Below are positions 12,439 through 24,100 of a stretch of DNA of 64,000 nt, piece after piece. The notes under the pieces were generated by a model. It saw nothing but the letters and a program-made list of their open reading frames with translations, had not been told where the DNA came from and ran no database searches. Within the stretch, counting starts at the first letter, position 1. Each line of letters opens with the position of its first letter. The stretch is from positions 79,167,766 through 79,231,765 of the forward strand of contig NC_067472.1 of the NCBI RefSeq assembly GCF_947179515.1, given 5' to 3'. The stretch is from Apodemus sylvaticus. Taxonomy: Eukaryota; Chordata; Mammalia; Rodentia; Muridae. Both the position numbers and the translations under genes were made by a program.

Positions 12439-13057
12439 AAAGGATCAATCTGCAGAGACAAGTGGAAGCTTTTGGTTGGAGTTCAAGGGTTCGTGCATAG
12501 CTTCCACCTGAGAGAGGATTGTATTGGGTGAGTCATCTGAGGTGAGGCAGGAGACAGATCTTTCGAAGAGTAAATTCTTCAGTATCTGAGGAAAGGAAGA
12601 AGGAACAGCCAAGTGTAAAGGCTCTGAGGACCTGATGTTCTAAAAACAACAGAAAACCAGAGTGTCAGAAGCGTGTGCATGGGAGCAGAGTGAGCGAGTT
12701 ATAAGAACTTGGAAGGATCCACTCGAGATAAGACTTATTGTGAGGAGGGGATAAGCTATCCCCAGGTCCAGTGCTCACAGGTGGGGCCACTTGTGCAACA
12801 CTTTGGACGGCACTGCAGTTTCTGAGCCCCCGACATGTGAGGGTGCCTCCAACTAAAGGTTGGGAGAAGGGATGAAGGCCAGAGGGACCGGGAGGGAAGG
12901 CCAGGGGCCCAGAAGACTGTAATTAAAGAGGAGGTTTGTTTGCAGAAGCACAGACAGCGGAAAGGCAGTGGACAGAACTGAGGGAGTACCAAGGATTGAG
13001 TGCTTCGTGGTGAGGAGGGGGTGGCGTGCAGAAGAGTAGAGTGACCAGTGTGCTTAT

Positions 13058-13059
<2 letters not shown>

Positions 13060-13102
<43 letters not shown>
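13060..13102. repeat. (CA)n microsatellite
   Basis: About 21 uninterrupted CA units, 1.4 kb upstream of Il27. Confidence 0.98.
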
Positions 13103-13103
<1 letters not shown>

Positions 13104-14354
13104 AGCAGTGGCTGGAGGAGCTGCTGCCTCTGGGACTGATGCAGCCAACATCTGCCTGGACCAGCGTGTTCTCCTCCAGCTTCCCTTTCCTTCCCTGAAG
13201 CTCTCTAATAGCTTCCAGGATTTGACATCTCCCTGGCACTGTGGCCCAAGGATCCTTAGATGGGCAGTTCCTGGGCAGGGATGAGGCGGTTCGATACCCA
13301 AAGGGGAAACCCCCTTAGTTTCTATCTCACGACAGGAACCCAGTAGGGAAACCCCACAAGTCCCAAAAGGAAAGCAGGACTTTGGGGAAGAGCAAGAAAC
13401 CCCCATGCTCTCTCCGAAGATGGGAAACCAAGGGTGTGGTTGAGAGCAGGTTATGCTAGAAGGAGCGCTGTGGTCAGGCCCCAGCCCTGTGAAGATCATA
13501 GAGTTCTATGATCTTCATGGTGCTGAAACACTAGGATTACTGTGGGTCGTGGCTGAGCCTTGACCTGACCTCATGCAACCCCCAAGTTGGCCGCAGGCTG
13601 AACCTCAATTCTAGTCATTGGTTGAGTACTCACCCTAGCTTCACCTTCCCTGAATCATGGCTTCAGTCAGAGACTGCACAGCTCTGTCCCTGATGAAGCT
13701 CTAAGCCTAACCCTGACCAGCCACAGCAGAAGGTTCCTTGATAGCTCTGAGCCCAAACACAGAGAGATCACATACACTGGCCCCAGGCTAGGCGCTGAGT
13801 TTCACCTTAGACCAAATTCTGACCCTTTCATATGGACTGACCCCTAATCCTATGTGACTCTGTCCATAGACTGAGCCATTGTCTAAATGAGGCTGATCAT
13901 GAGACCATGGCCCTGAGCTGGGTCTCCTTCATCCATGATACTTACTTATAGACACCTGAGTGGCGGCTCTCAAGGCATCAAACCAGTTCCTGCCAGCCCC
14001 ACACAGACTCATCCAGCACCATGGAACTACAACTTCCCGCACACTCTACAGCCATCTGGTAAACCAAATGAGGGTGTGGATGAGTCACCTCCACTGAGTC
14101 CCCTCTTACGGGTAATTCCCTTACCTGGCCATCTGTCATTCACAGGACAGTGGACTGCCAATGGCCCTTGGATGCTCATGACAGTAGAGAAGCACAAGGA
14201 GATTGGGTCTTTTGGGTCCCACCGGTGGACAGTGCTATGTGAGTGGCCAGAGCCCCAGGGGCGGGGAGGTGAGGGAAGGGCTGGCCCTGGGTCTGGAGCT
14301 CAGATGGGCTGAAACCCCAGCTTCCTGCCACCCCCATGCTTCCCCCTCTGGGAA

Positions 14355-14457
14355 GGGAAATTACGTTTCCCCATTTTAACCAGGGAAGACTTAGCACAAA
14401 GCTGAAAGTACAAGCAGGACAGAAAGTGAAACTGGGCGCACCCCCCAGTAGTATAAG
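14355..14457 (+). promoter_or_regulatory. Il27: Il27 proximal promoter: kappaB-like site, ISRE, TATA-like box
   Basis: Seen: GGGAAATTAC at 14355-14364 (kappaB-like, imperfect last half), GAAAGTGAAACT at 14422-14433 (an exact GAAANNGAAA interferon-stimulated response element) and TATAAG at 14452-14457, about 50 bp before the Il27 start codon. Known: the mouse p28 promoter responds to NF-kappaB (c-Rel) and to IRF1/IRF3 through sites of this kind. Inferred: transcription starts near 14480-14485. Confidence 0.75.
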
Positions 14458-14503
14458 ACCCCCCTACCCAGGAGATGGCTGCACACAGAGGCTGGGCCCT
14501 GAC

Positions 14504-17500
14504 ATGGGCCAGGTGACAGGAGACCTTGGCTGGCGTGAGTTGAAAGTGGGGACTGGGTAGAGGGCTGGGAGGTTTGGGAGCCTGGGAGAGGTTGGGAAAG
14601 TTTAACAGGTAGGGTTGGGGCAGAAAGCTGAGGGACGACACTTTGGCCAAGCAGACAGACATGGCTAGCTGACCACAGGAATGAGACTGGTGTAAGTGGG
14701 CAGGGGTTAGAGCAGTGGAATTATGGTTTTGCCCAGGCTAGGCAAGCGATAGCACCTGTCTGGGATATGTGAGGAGGACTGGACAGGGAATATGGCTGGG
14801 AGCAGGGCTGAGTAGACAAATGAAGGGTGCAGAGGAAAGAGGCTGAGAACCAAGGACAGCTGGAGAAATGGCACAGGGGGCTGGTACAAGTGGTGACTGG
14901 GACCAAGGGGGCAACCCCTCTGCATAAAAGGTCTCTAACTGGAACTTAGAAGGTAGCTAAAGGAACAGAGCTGTGGGAAGAGGGGCAAGTGGTAGGGCTG
15001 GATGGGCTCAAGAGCTGGAGCATGAGGGCAGAGTCTCTACAAAGGGATCTTGGAGTGTCTAGAACTTAGAGAGGCGGTAAGTGGGTATGAGCTAGCACAC
15101 CTTAGTCTGGGGTGTAATATTTACCAAGGCGCAAGGGCCCATGTCCTGTCCCCATCCTAGAGCTAGGAAGAATTCCATTTAGTCTCCAGGATACTAGGGA
15201 GTCAGAATGGCTCTCAAGCCAAGAGACTGAAATGCCAGAGATCTCAATCACTGCCCACTTCTGAAAGTGCATGGGGAAAATAGATGGCCCCTGAAGCTTC
15301 CATTAACGGCCGCTGAGGGCACTTTGGGGAGGCTTATAGATTATGAATGGATCGGGAAGGGACCTGGAGAGGAGCAAGGGTGGGGAGAGACTTGGGGATG
15401 GTTTTGGTTTGGGTTTCGGGGAGAATTGTGTAACTCCCACTTGAGAGAGAAACCACTGAAGATTGCTCTCTTCCCAGAGCCCCCACCTCACAGCCTTGCT
15501 CCCCTCTTATCATGAAACGCAGGGCTTGAAGTCCCCTGAAAAGTCAGAGAGCCTGACATTCCATAGTTGGGAGCCTGGGACACCAAGATAAGAGGTGACC
15601 TGCTCAAGGCAGGATGAGGAGATTCCCCTCCGTCAGTGCCATCCCCACCGCATGTCCCTTCCAGCACCGTATATACTGCTGATTTACCCCAGAAGGGCTC
15701 AGTGCACAGTGGCGTGTCTTCCATATGAGTCCCTAGAATAGAACCGCTGGCTTTGTCAGGTCTCCCCCATAGGGCCCTAGGTCTGTTCAAAGCATCAGAG
15801 CTGCCTGGGTGTGCCTAAGGAATCCTTAGCAGAACACAGTGTCTTCACTTCTGGGGCTGGTGGGTTCTTCCTCCGAGTTCCTTGGGGAAAGAGTACTGGC
15901 CTGTGTTTGGATGGATCTGGAACCCACCCTTGCCTCCCTGACCTCTCACTAAACGTGGCTATTCACTTTACCCAGTCTCAAGGTCTAGGGCACATACTGC
16001 AGTTATGTAGGCTGGGCTCTGGAAATGGCAATTGACCAAGGGAACTAGTTGGACTGTGTGTATTAAGATGCTGCCTTTGGTGTTCTTACAACAGTATGCA
16101 GAGATGACATGGGGTAGCCTCTGTGGTCCAAATGATGGTTCTAAGGGGGCAGCTTGAAGATGCCAGCCAAAGAGACTCAGTGATCGTATAGACTGGTTTC
16201 TTCTTTCTCCAGGGTTCTCCAGCCTTTATCTTGTCCCCTTTACCCCCTCTCTCCAGGGCTCAGCCTGTTGCTGCTACCCTTGCTTCTGATACAAGCTGGT
16301 TCCTGGGGGTTCCCAAGAGACCCCCTGAGCCTTCAAGAGCTGCGCAGGGAATTCACAGTCAGTCTGTACCTTGCCAGGAAGCTGCTCTCTGAGGTTCAGG
16401 GCTATGTCCACAGCTTTGTGAGTCTCTTTAGTGCAATTGGGTCTGGAGGTGAGGACACCCCCAAGTCTCACTGTCCGTCACTAACAGAACTTACCCCTCA
16501 GGCTGAATCTCGCTTGCCAGGAGTGAACCTGGACCTCCTGCCCCTGGGACACCATCTTCCCAATGTTTCCCTGACCTTCCAGGCATGGCGTCACCTCTCT
16601 GTGAGTGAAGGGCAAGGGGATGGGGAGACTGGCAGTAAAACATGGCACACGGACAAGTGTTCGGGCAGATGTGGATCTGTAGATTTGTGTGACTAATATG
16701 TCTCTGTATATGGGTGAAGCTGGAAGCTGAGGGTAGTGGTACACATCTGTAATCCCAATGCTTGGGAGGCAGAGACTAGAATTTGAGAGAGACAGAGAAA
16801 CAAAGAGGGAGAGAGAGCATGCTGGGATTTGAAAATGGGAACTGAGATGGTGAGCATTGACACTTGGGTGGGGGAAGAGGTGGGGCTGGGATCCTAATGT
16901 GGTCGAGAATGGAGGTAGCTGTGGGATGTGTGACTAGGATGGGAGTGGGGTCAAATCAGAGAGAAGACAGTTGTGGATAGGGGTGAAAATTGGGTTGGAT
17001 AAGAGAAGGAAGTGCAATGGACAAATTGAATTTGAGCCCGTGGAGGGAGGTGGATTTGGTTTAAGAATAAGAGTGAAGGCTGGGCCGGGCAGTGGTGGGG
17101 CACGCCTTTAATCCCAGCACTTGGGAGGCAGAGGCAGGCAGATTTCTGAGTTCGAGGCCAGCCTGGTCTACAGAATGAGTTCCAAGACAGCTGGGGCTAC
17201 ACAGAGAAACCCTGTCTCAAAAAACAAAACAAACAAACAAACAAACAAACAAAAAGAGTGAGGGCTGGAGGGATGGCTCAGCAGTTAAGAGCACTGACTG
17301 CTCTGCCTGAGGTTGTGAGTTCAATTCCCAGCAACCACATGGTGGCTCACAACCATCTGTAATGGGATCTGGTGTGTCTGAAGACAGCTTCAGTATCTCT
17401 CTCTCTGTCTCTCTCTCTCTGTCTCTCTCTCTCTGTCTGTCTCTGTCTCTCTCTGTCTCTCTCCCTCTCTTTCTCCACATATATCCCAAAGAGGTGGGAA

Positions 17501-18742
17501 AGCTGGTAGAGATGCTGGAACAGGGTGTGACTGGCAGGTTGTGTGGGATGGCAAAGGAAGGAATGGAACAAGGCTGTGCATGGAGGGAGTGGGTTGAGGA
17601 GAAGAGTAGGGCTGAGGGGATGGGGCCGACCTCACAATGATAGGAGAAGGCAAGGATAAATCCCAGGAGGCTAGTGGTATGGCTCAGAAGAGAAATGCTT
17701 TTGCTGCTAAGGCTAACAACCTGAGTTCGGTCCCTGGAACCCACATGATAAAAGAATCAATTTCAGTAAGTTGTCCTCTGATATTCACAGGCATGTGCAC
17801 AGGTACACATACACACATGCTATATAAATAGACATGATATAATACTATTTGTTGTTGTTTAGGGTTTTTTTGAGACAGGGCATCACTATTTTCCCTGGCT
17901 GACCTGAAACTCACTAAGTAGACCAGGCTGGCCTCTGACTCACAGAGGTCCACCTATATCTGCCTGCTGAGTGCTGGGATTAGATGCGTGTGCCTGAGAC
18001 AATAAAAATTCTAAAACATAAACTTGTGGGTTAAATGGAAGCTAGAATCAAAAAGAGACCCACATAGAGATGGTGCTCGATTTGGTGTTCTACGGCTGTC
18101 TCTTGACCATCCCCCTTCTCTTCAACAGGACTTCGAAAGACTCTGCTTCCTTGCTACCACGCTTCGGCCCTTCCCTGCCCTCTTGGGAGGGCTGGGGACC
18201 CAGGGGACCTGGACCAGCTCTGAGAGGGAGCAACTGTGGGCCATGAGGCTGGATCTCCGGGACCTGCACAGACACCTCCAGTTCCAGGTAGAGTGCACAC
18301 TATACCCTTGACCCCAGGGCTCTACAAGCAAAACGGGCTCGCTGGCTGTCTTTGGAAACACCTCTGGGCATCAGGTTGAAAAGGCCTAGTGAGACACTAG
18401 CAGAGCCTGGCTCTGCCCACAAGTTTCTGCCTTCTCTCGAGTGCTGGATTCCAGTGAAAGAAGAACCGTGGGACACCAGGACAGCCCCTGTCATCATCAG
18501 GCCCAGTCAGTATCCATCTCTTCCCAGCTCCGACTTCGCTCGGATTCTCCGAGATGGTTCAAAGGGCAATAGAAATTTTACCTTAGTAAAAAGAAAATCG
18601 AAAATGCAAAACAGGAAGTACCTGTTTCACCCCCTCTGATCCTGAAAAATCCTTAACAGCAGAGAATTTCCTGACCAGTGATCCACAGGGCAAAGCAATC
18701 CCACCCGGTTTAGAGCATCTTGCTCTACCATGACCATTTTCT

Positions 18743-18802
<60 letters not shown>

Positions 18803-18950
18803 GATAGATAGATGATAGATAGATGATAGATAGATGATAGATAGATAGATAATAGATGATAGATAATAGATAGATAGATGATTGATAGATGGATAGATAG
18901 ATGATAGATAATAGATGATAGATAGATAGATAGATAGATGATAGATAGAT

Positions 18951-18984
<34 letters not shown>

Positions 18985-20165
18985 AGGATAAAAGGTAAGG
19001 GGCTGGAGAGAAAGCGCTGTAGTTCACAGCACTGCCTGCTCTTCCTGAGGACTTGGGACCAATTCCCAGCATCTAGATGGCAGCTCACAACCATCAGTAA
19101 CTCTAATCCTGGGGCATCTGATACCTTTTCTCAGCTCCTTGGCACTTGGTAAGTGGTGCACATACATGCAAGCAAAACACCCATACACATAAAATAAATT
19201 TAAAAGTTTTTTTTTAATATAGTATGCCAAGTGTGGTGATGCATTCCTGTGGTCTCAAACACTTGGTGGGCTGAGGCAGGAGAATTGTGATTTCAAGTCC
19301 ATGCTGTGACTATATAGGAAGACTCTGTAAAATAAACAAACACAAGCAACATAGAGCTAGAGAGACGGCAGCGGAAGTTAGGAGCACTCACTGTTCTTGC
19401 ACAGGATAAATGCTAACACTCAGTGCTCTCTCTGGCCTCCAAGACCACCAGTCATGCAGGCAGTGCACATACATGTTTATATACACAGACACACATATAT
19501 ATTCAAGATAGCTCAGCAGTCAAGAGCACGGTTTGTCTTGCAAAAGATCCAAGTTTGAGTCCCAGCGCCTATATAGTGACTCATAACTGTCCCCAACTCC
19601 AGTTTCAGGGGACCTGATATCTCATCTCACCTTAAGCACTGCACACATGTGGTATACATCCATACACATAAAAATAAATAAATAAATAAATAAATAAAAT
19701 AATAGAAATGTTAAAGGAAAAAAGAAACAAATGTAAGATTTAAATAAAGACATGTCTAGATTAGATAAAGACTTGGACCCTGGAAGTCTGAAGTGGAGGC
19801 TCCCCAGAGCAATCGTGGCCTGTGGTTACTGATGTCATTGGAGGTAATGGGCAACAGAAGGCATGGAGACTCTCTCGGGTTCCTGATGTGGCACTGTGCG
19901 ACCCATGGGTCTTTCCTCACAGGTGCTGGCTGCAGGATTCAACTGTTCTGAGGAGGAAGAGGAAGAGGAGGAGAAGGAGGAGGGGAAGGAGCAGCTCCTA
20001 GGGGCTCTGGGTGGCCCCAACCAAGTGTCATCCCAAGTGTCCTGGCCCCAGCTGCTCTACACCTACCAGCTCCTACACTCCCTGGAGCTTGTCCTATCTC
20101 GGGCTGTGCGGGACCTGCTGCTCATGTCCTTGCCCAGGCGCCCAGGCTCAGCTTGGGAATCCTAA
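14504..20165 (+). CDS. Il27: Interleukin-27 subunit alpha (p28), five coding exons
   Basis: Secreted helical cytokine subunit of the IL-6/IL-12 p35 type that pairs with EBI3 to form IL-27, made by activated antigen-presenting cells. Coding exons: 14504-14534, 16257-16417, 16502-16600, 18129-18287, 19923-20165. All introns are GT-AG, phases agree, and the product is 230 residues (mouse p28 is about 234). Residues 1-28 form a signal peptide with a Leu-rich core, split by intron 1. Helix-A sequence (SLQELRREFTVSLYLARKLL) follows in exon 2. A sequon Asn85-Val-Ser lies in exon 3. Exon 4 carries the TWTSSEREQLWAMRLDL stretch typical of p28. Exon 5 holds the acidic run (Glu160-167, then Lys/Glu) that marks p28, then the last helix. 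An extra Asn157-Cys-Ser sequon precedes the acidic run. The start codon is the first ATG about 50 bp after the TATA-like box. Convergent with Apobr. Confidence 0.98.
17085..17252 (+). mobile_element. B1 SINE in Il27 intron 3
   Basis: Full B1 (gccgggcagtggtggggcac ... ctgtctcaaaa) with an (AAAC)n tail. Confidence 0.95.
17262..17475 (+). mobile_element. B2 SINE with (TCTG/CT)n tail in Il27 intron 3
   Basis: B2 head gggctggagggatggctcag to tgtctgaagacagcttcag, followed by a 75-bp CT-rich simple repeat. Confidence 0.92.
17858..17990 (-). mobile_element. B1 SINE in Il27 intron 3
   Basis: Diverged reverse B1 with gagacagggcatcactattt and agaccaggctggcctctgac. It lies about 140 bp before exon 4. 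Confidence 0.85.
18743..18984. repeat. (GATA)n microsatellite in Il27 intron 4
   Basis: About 240 bp of GATA units with regular tgat/aata interruptions. Confidence 0.98.
18998..19690 (+). mobile_element. SINE cluster in Il27 intron 4 (B3, B1, B3)
   Basis: B3-like at about 18998-19200 (ggggctggagagaaagcgct ... acataaaataaatt), a diverged B1 at 19222-19335, and a B3-like copy at about 19500-19690 with an (AAAT)n tail. Confidence 0.75.
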
Positions 20166-20349
20166 CGCCTAGCTCCAGGGCCTGTGGAGTGACCTTCCAG
20201 CCCCCTTCCCTCAAGCACTAAGACTCTAAGGCTGGAGTCTGGCCGACTGTGCAGGACAGTCTCTAGCTAATCTGCCTCAGACCAGGCAGGGCTTCACTAG
20301 TTCCCAGCCCTGACCCAATAATTTAAAAGCCCTCCAGTCCTTACCAGAT

Positions 20350-20397
20350 ATTTATTTCTTGGATATTTATTTATTTTTAGGAAATGGTTTATTTATT
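20350..20397 (+). promoter_or_regulatory. Il27: AU-rich element in the Il27 3'UTR
   Basis: Four ATTTA pentamers (starts 20350, 20365, 20369, 20391) and two TTATTTATT nonamers (20367-20375, 20389-20397) lie within 48 bp, about 190 bp after the Il27 stop codon. Clusters like this in cytokine mRNAs bind decay factors such as tristetraprolin. On the opposite strand the same bases read AATAAA five times. Confidence 0.85.
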
Positions 20398-20434
20398 GTT
20401 TCATTCTTGAGTTAGGCCACCATGCTGGGTGCCT

Positions 20435-20440
20435 AATAAA
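20435..20440 (+). terminator. Il27: Il27 polyadenylation signal AATAAA
   Basis: AATAAA 270 bp downstream of the Il27 stop codon and just after the AU-rich element, followed by GT-rich sequence (cagtttgtgac) near 20452. The mRNA should end at about 20455. Confidence 0.85.
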
Positions 20441-21127
20441 GCCATCCAGCCCAGTTTGTGACTCCACGTCTCTTCACAGGAAGGTCTGACACCCAAAGAA
20501 CAGGACAGCTTGGGGAGGAGTGGGGGGGGGGGCTTCCAGCCGCCACAAACCCCTCTCTACTCCTGTATTCTTAGAGTTCCTGGGCACTGTTCCCCAACTC
20601 TGGCATGGAGGTTACCATAGTAACCTGCAGAGTTGTGATACTGAGCTGTCATTTTGGAAACTCAAAGCAACTGGTCTGTTGCCCGTGGCCAGTGACTCCA
20701 AGTGGTGTCCCTTGGTCCTTGCACCTCATTCCTTTGGGCTGTCTTCCACCCTGAGGTGTGCTATCTTACACAGCTCTCTGTGGGGCTCCATCATGACATG
20801 AAAGATAATTGGGAGGCGAATGACCATGGGGCGGGGAAGTCTCCCCAACCCTGTCTTCCTTGTAGTCTCTCGAGTAGCTGAAACAGATGCAAAAGGTGAC
20901 CAGGAAAGGAATCCATGACAGATGCTGGGACACCAGGACCCCCACCACGCCGGGGCAGCAGGACCCCACCAGCTTAATCCTTAGATTCAAGGTCTTCATA
21001 AATATCTGGCTTAGCTGAGGCCCAGAGGGTGTAAACGAAGTGTTCCAGTGGCTGAGGGAGTCAAGAGCAACCAGGGTCCAGAGAGCCTTCGGACCCTCCC
21101 TTGGGAGGCCTCTCTCACAAGGCCCTG

Positions 21128-24100
21128 TCACTGTGGCTTTGGCTGGCTCAGTCGGGCTTGCAGCTCCTGCATCATGCCAGGATGAGCGAAGCCAAACCTG
21201 TGGAAGGAACAGACCCGTGGAAGCTGTGGGAGCTGGACCCCAGGGTCCCACAGCCTCCTCACCATCCCCAGCATAGTGCCCCTGTGCCTACCCACGCCCC
21301 AGCATTTTTCTTCTGGCTGGCACTGGAGTCCCTTCGGGCTTTGTGGCACTTAGCTCTGGAGTTTCCTCTAGCTGAAGAGGGGACTGCTCAGAGAGCGGCT
21401 GCTCCTCCCGGGCTTGGGGGCTGGGAGGGTCACACTGCGGCGGCGGCTCAGGAACAGAGATTCGATGGAAAGAGGGCCTTGAGCGCCTCCGTGAGGAGCT
21501 TCGTGAAAGGAGCACACGACTCCGAGGGACAGAGACATCCAGGCGGGACCCAGGGAGCAGGGCCTGCAGGGCAAGGGACACAAGGACTGTGGCGAACTGA
21601 CTTCCGGATTCTGCTTGTTCCTCTTGGGGCCCTGCTGAAGCCCTCACCTCATTCCAGTTGCTGTGAACATCCCCTGGGGCACCTGCTGTGGCCTCTGCCG
21701 ATTCTGAGGGCGCAGGCACAGCTACTGTGGGGATTTGGTGTGTCTGCTGCCCCTCCTGGCCTGAAGAGTCGTCCTGGCCTGGATAGGCCTCCTGGGTCTC
21801 TGTCCTCTCTGCTTCCTCCTCCTCCTGTAGCCTTCGGATCTCGCCCTCTGAGTTGTGGCCCTTCGGCTCTCGTGACTGCCCGCCCCCAGCCTCTTCTTTC
21901 AACAGCATCTGATCTCTTAGGAACCCCTCAGTCTCCACAGTGGTTATGGACCCCTCTGCGCTCTCTGCCTGGGAGCCTAGAGTCACACCCTCTGTCCCCC
22001 TTAGTTCTTCTGCCGTTACAGATAGATCCATCTCTGCCGGCTCCTCCTCTTCAGTCCCATCAATTTCTTGGATGTCATAGCCAGACAACTTCTCCTCTGC
22101 TGAGCTCTCCATGCCAACCTCCTGACCACTTTGCTTCTCTGTAGTCTCCTCCAGCTTGGTGCCTCTCCCAGCATCCCCTCTGCCCTCCGAATACCAGGCT
22201 TGCCCAAGCTCTGTTTCTGGAGCCAACCCAGCTTCCCATTTTGACCCTTCCTCTGCATCCATAGTACTGATACCCACAATAATCTCATCAGCCAAATAAC
22301 TGGTCTGTGTATCTTCACTGTCATGCAGGCCCAGAGGCACCTCCTCCAACCTCCTGTTCCTGAGAGTTCCGTCTGCCTCCCAAGGCACTGCAGCCTCCTC
22401 CTCAGCCGCCTCATTTTCTGTGGGCTTGGATGTCCCCACTGACTGTTCTGTCCCTGCCTCAGTTCCTTGGCTTCCGCCCAGCTCCGGGTTAAGTGCTATG
22501 GAGGCCAGTTCCTCCACTCTTCCTGACCTGAAGCCCTCTGGCTGTTGGGCCTCCTGGCCTCCTTCAGCCTGGACCTCCACTGCCTGCTCCACAGCAGTCT
22601 GTTCCTTACCTGCTTCAGCATCTGCGTTTTCCTCCTGGCTATTTCTGCGGTCCATGCCCCTACTCCAGTTTCCCCAGGCTTCTAGCTCAGGACCTACCAA
22701 GCCCAGAGGCCTAGGATATTCCTTCAAGCTTAGCATCCCCTCTGGACTCAGCTCTGGAGCTCCACTCGTCTCTTCCTGACCCTTCTGTCCTTCCTCAAGT
22801 TGTTTAGTCAAGGTCTGGGAACCTCTCATCAGCTCAGGGTCCAGTCCTTCAGCGACCTTTACTCTCAATACCTCTGGTGTCATCTGAGCTGCTTCACTCT
22901 TCTCTCCCACAGACAACTCCTCAGTGCTGGCTTCTGGAGAGTCTTCCCAGTCAGGCTCACCTTCCTCCGTATCTAGGGCTCGTATAGCCTCTGTGGCCCA
23001 GGAGCAACTTTTCTCCCTGGAGGATTCTTCTGCCTGCACCTCCTCTTTCAGACTCACCCCATTATGTCTGATGGCTAAGTCTTGCCTCTCCTCGTCCTCA
23101 AAGCTGCCCCCTGTCTCCAGGTCTCCCACGGCCCCCTTTCCAGCTATCTGGTCTTCAGTCATCTCTACGGTTCTCTCGGTCTCCAGGGTCTGGATCGGAA
23201 GCCTAACTTCAGCCTCGCTCTTCTCGTCGACCTCATCCCCCTGGTCTCCCTTGCCAGGCTCTTCTAGGACCCAGACTCTCCCAGGAGCTTCTGGGATGTT
23301 GTCTCCTGGGTCTGACCTATATTCTGCTTCCTGAATTCCTAGGCTATCAGCCCCCTCCCTGCCTGAGACTGTCCAGGCCTCTCCACTCAACATGGCCCAG
23401 TCCTCAGATTCTTCCCCTGAGCACTGTGTCCCCTGTGCCCTTGCACTTTGGCCATCCCTAGTTGGGACCATCCTCTCCTCTTCATTGTCAGCCCCTTTGG
23501 TACTAAACCACCTGACTTCTGCAGCTATGTCTTTGGCCACCCAGTCCAGCTCTTTGCTGCTCTCTGTCACATTCTGTCCCTCAGTGCTAGCATTCCCCTC
23601 AGGTTGGCTGTGACAGGCTGGCTGTGCAAAGCTGGCCGTGACTCCTCTGGCCATTGCTGGTTCTGCTGCTATGACTTCCTCCTCCTCTTCCTTCTGTTCA
23701 CAGGTTCTCAGCGGCCCCCCACTACTCACATCTTCCTCACCGTGCTCCCACCTCTCCTGGGCTGCATCGCTCCTGTCTCTGTGAGTCCCAGGCCCCGCCT
23801 CAGGCTTCAGTGGCTCCTGGCCCCTGGCCCCCTCAGCTGCCTTCCTGGACCCAGTGTCCTGCCTTTCTGCCTGGGGCCTTGTGGAGCTATCTGCTCTCCA
23901 TCCCCAGGTCTGTTTACCAGCTAAACCTTCTTCTTGGCATCTTATGGTCTCTTCAGGTGCCCCTGCCCTCTCACTCTGGCCACTTTTAAGTCCCTCCAGT
24001 ACCTCCTGGGCTTCCTCCCCTACAACCTTCTCTGCAGTCACCTCCCCCAGTTCCTCAGCTGCCTGAGTCTGCCTCTCTACTGTGGGGACTGTGTCTCCTA

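Larger units (their letters stand above)
1..14354. other. Gene-free left flank upstream of Il27
   Basis: No exon-like frame with homology was found. Contents: SINEs, one probable LTR, an unassigned rodent repeat, and microsatellites at 3775-3848, 9161-9197, 11938-12157, 12351-12436 and 13060-13102. Non-repeat unique DNA remains at about 1900-3000, 4030-4600, 10000-10700, 11000-11550 and 12500-14350; I see no feature there beyond the Il27 promoter. Confidence 0.6.

Noticed and set aside
12756..13499. 247-codon open frame on the minus strand upstream of Il27
   Set aside because: It runs through a (GT)n microsatellite translated as Val-Cys repeats and has no recognisable domain; chance opening.
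1..14354. Search for Nupr1, expected near Il27 by synteny
   Set aside because: No matching exon seen in the 14 kb upstream of Il27; it probably lies beyond the left edge.
18743..18984. Regularly spaced repeats that could suggest a CRISPR array
   Set aside because: Pure tetranucleotide microsatellite in a mammalian intron; no unique spacers.
18725..19094. Frames of repeated Leu-Ser-Ile-Tyr
   Set aside because: Translation of the GATA microsatellite.
21101..22144. 347-codon open frame on the plus strand opposite Apobr
   Set aside because: It is antisense to the Glu-rich Apobr exon 2, where GAG/GAA codons rarely give stops on the other strand. Low-complexity Pro/Leu/Ser product, no splice or promoter support.
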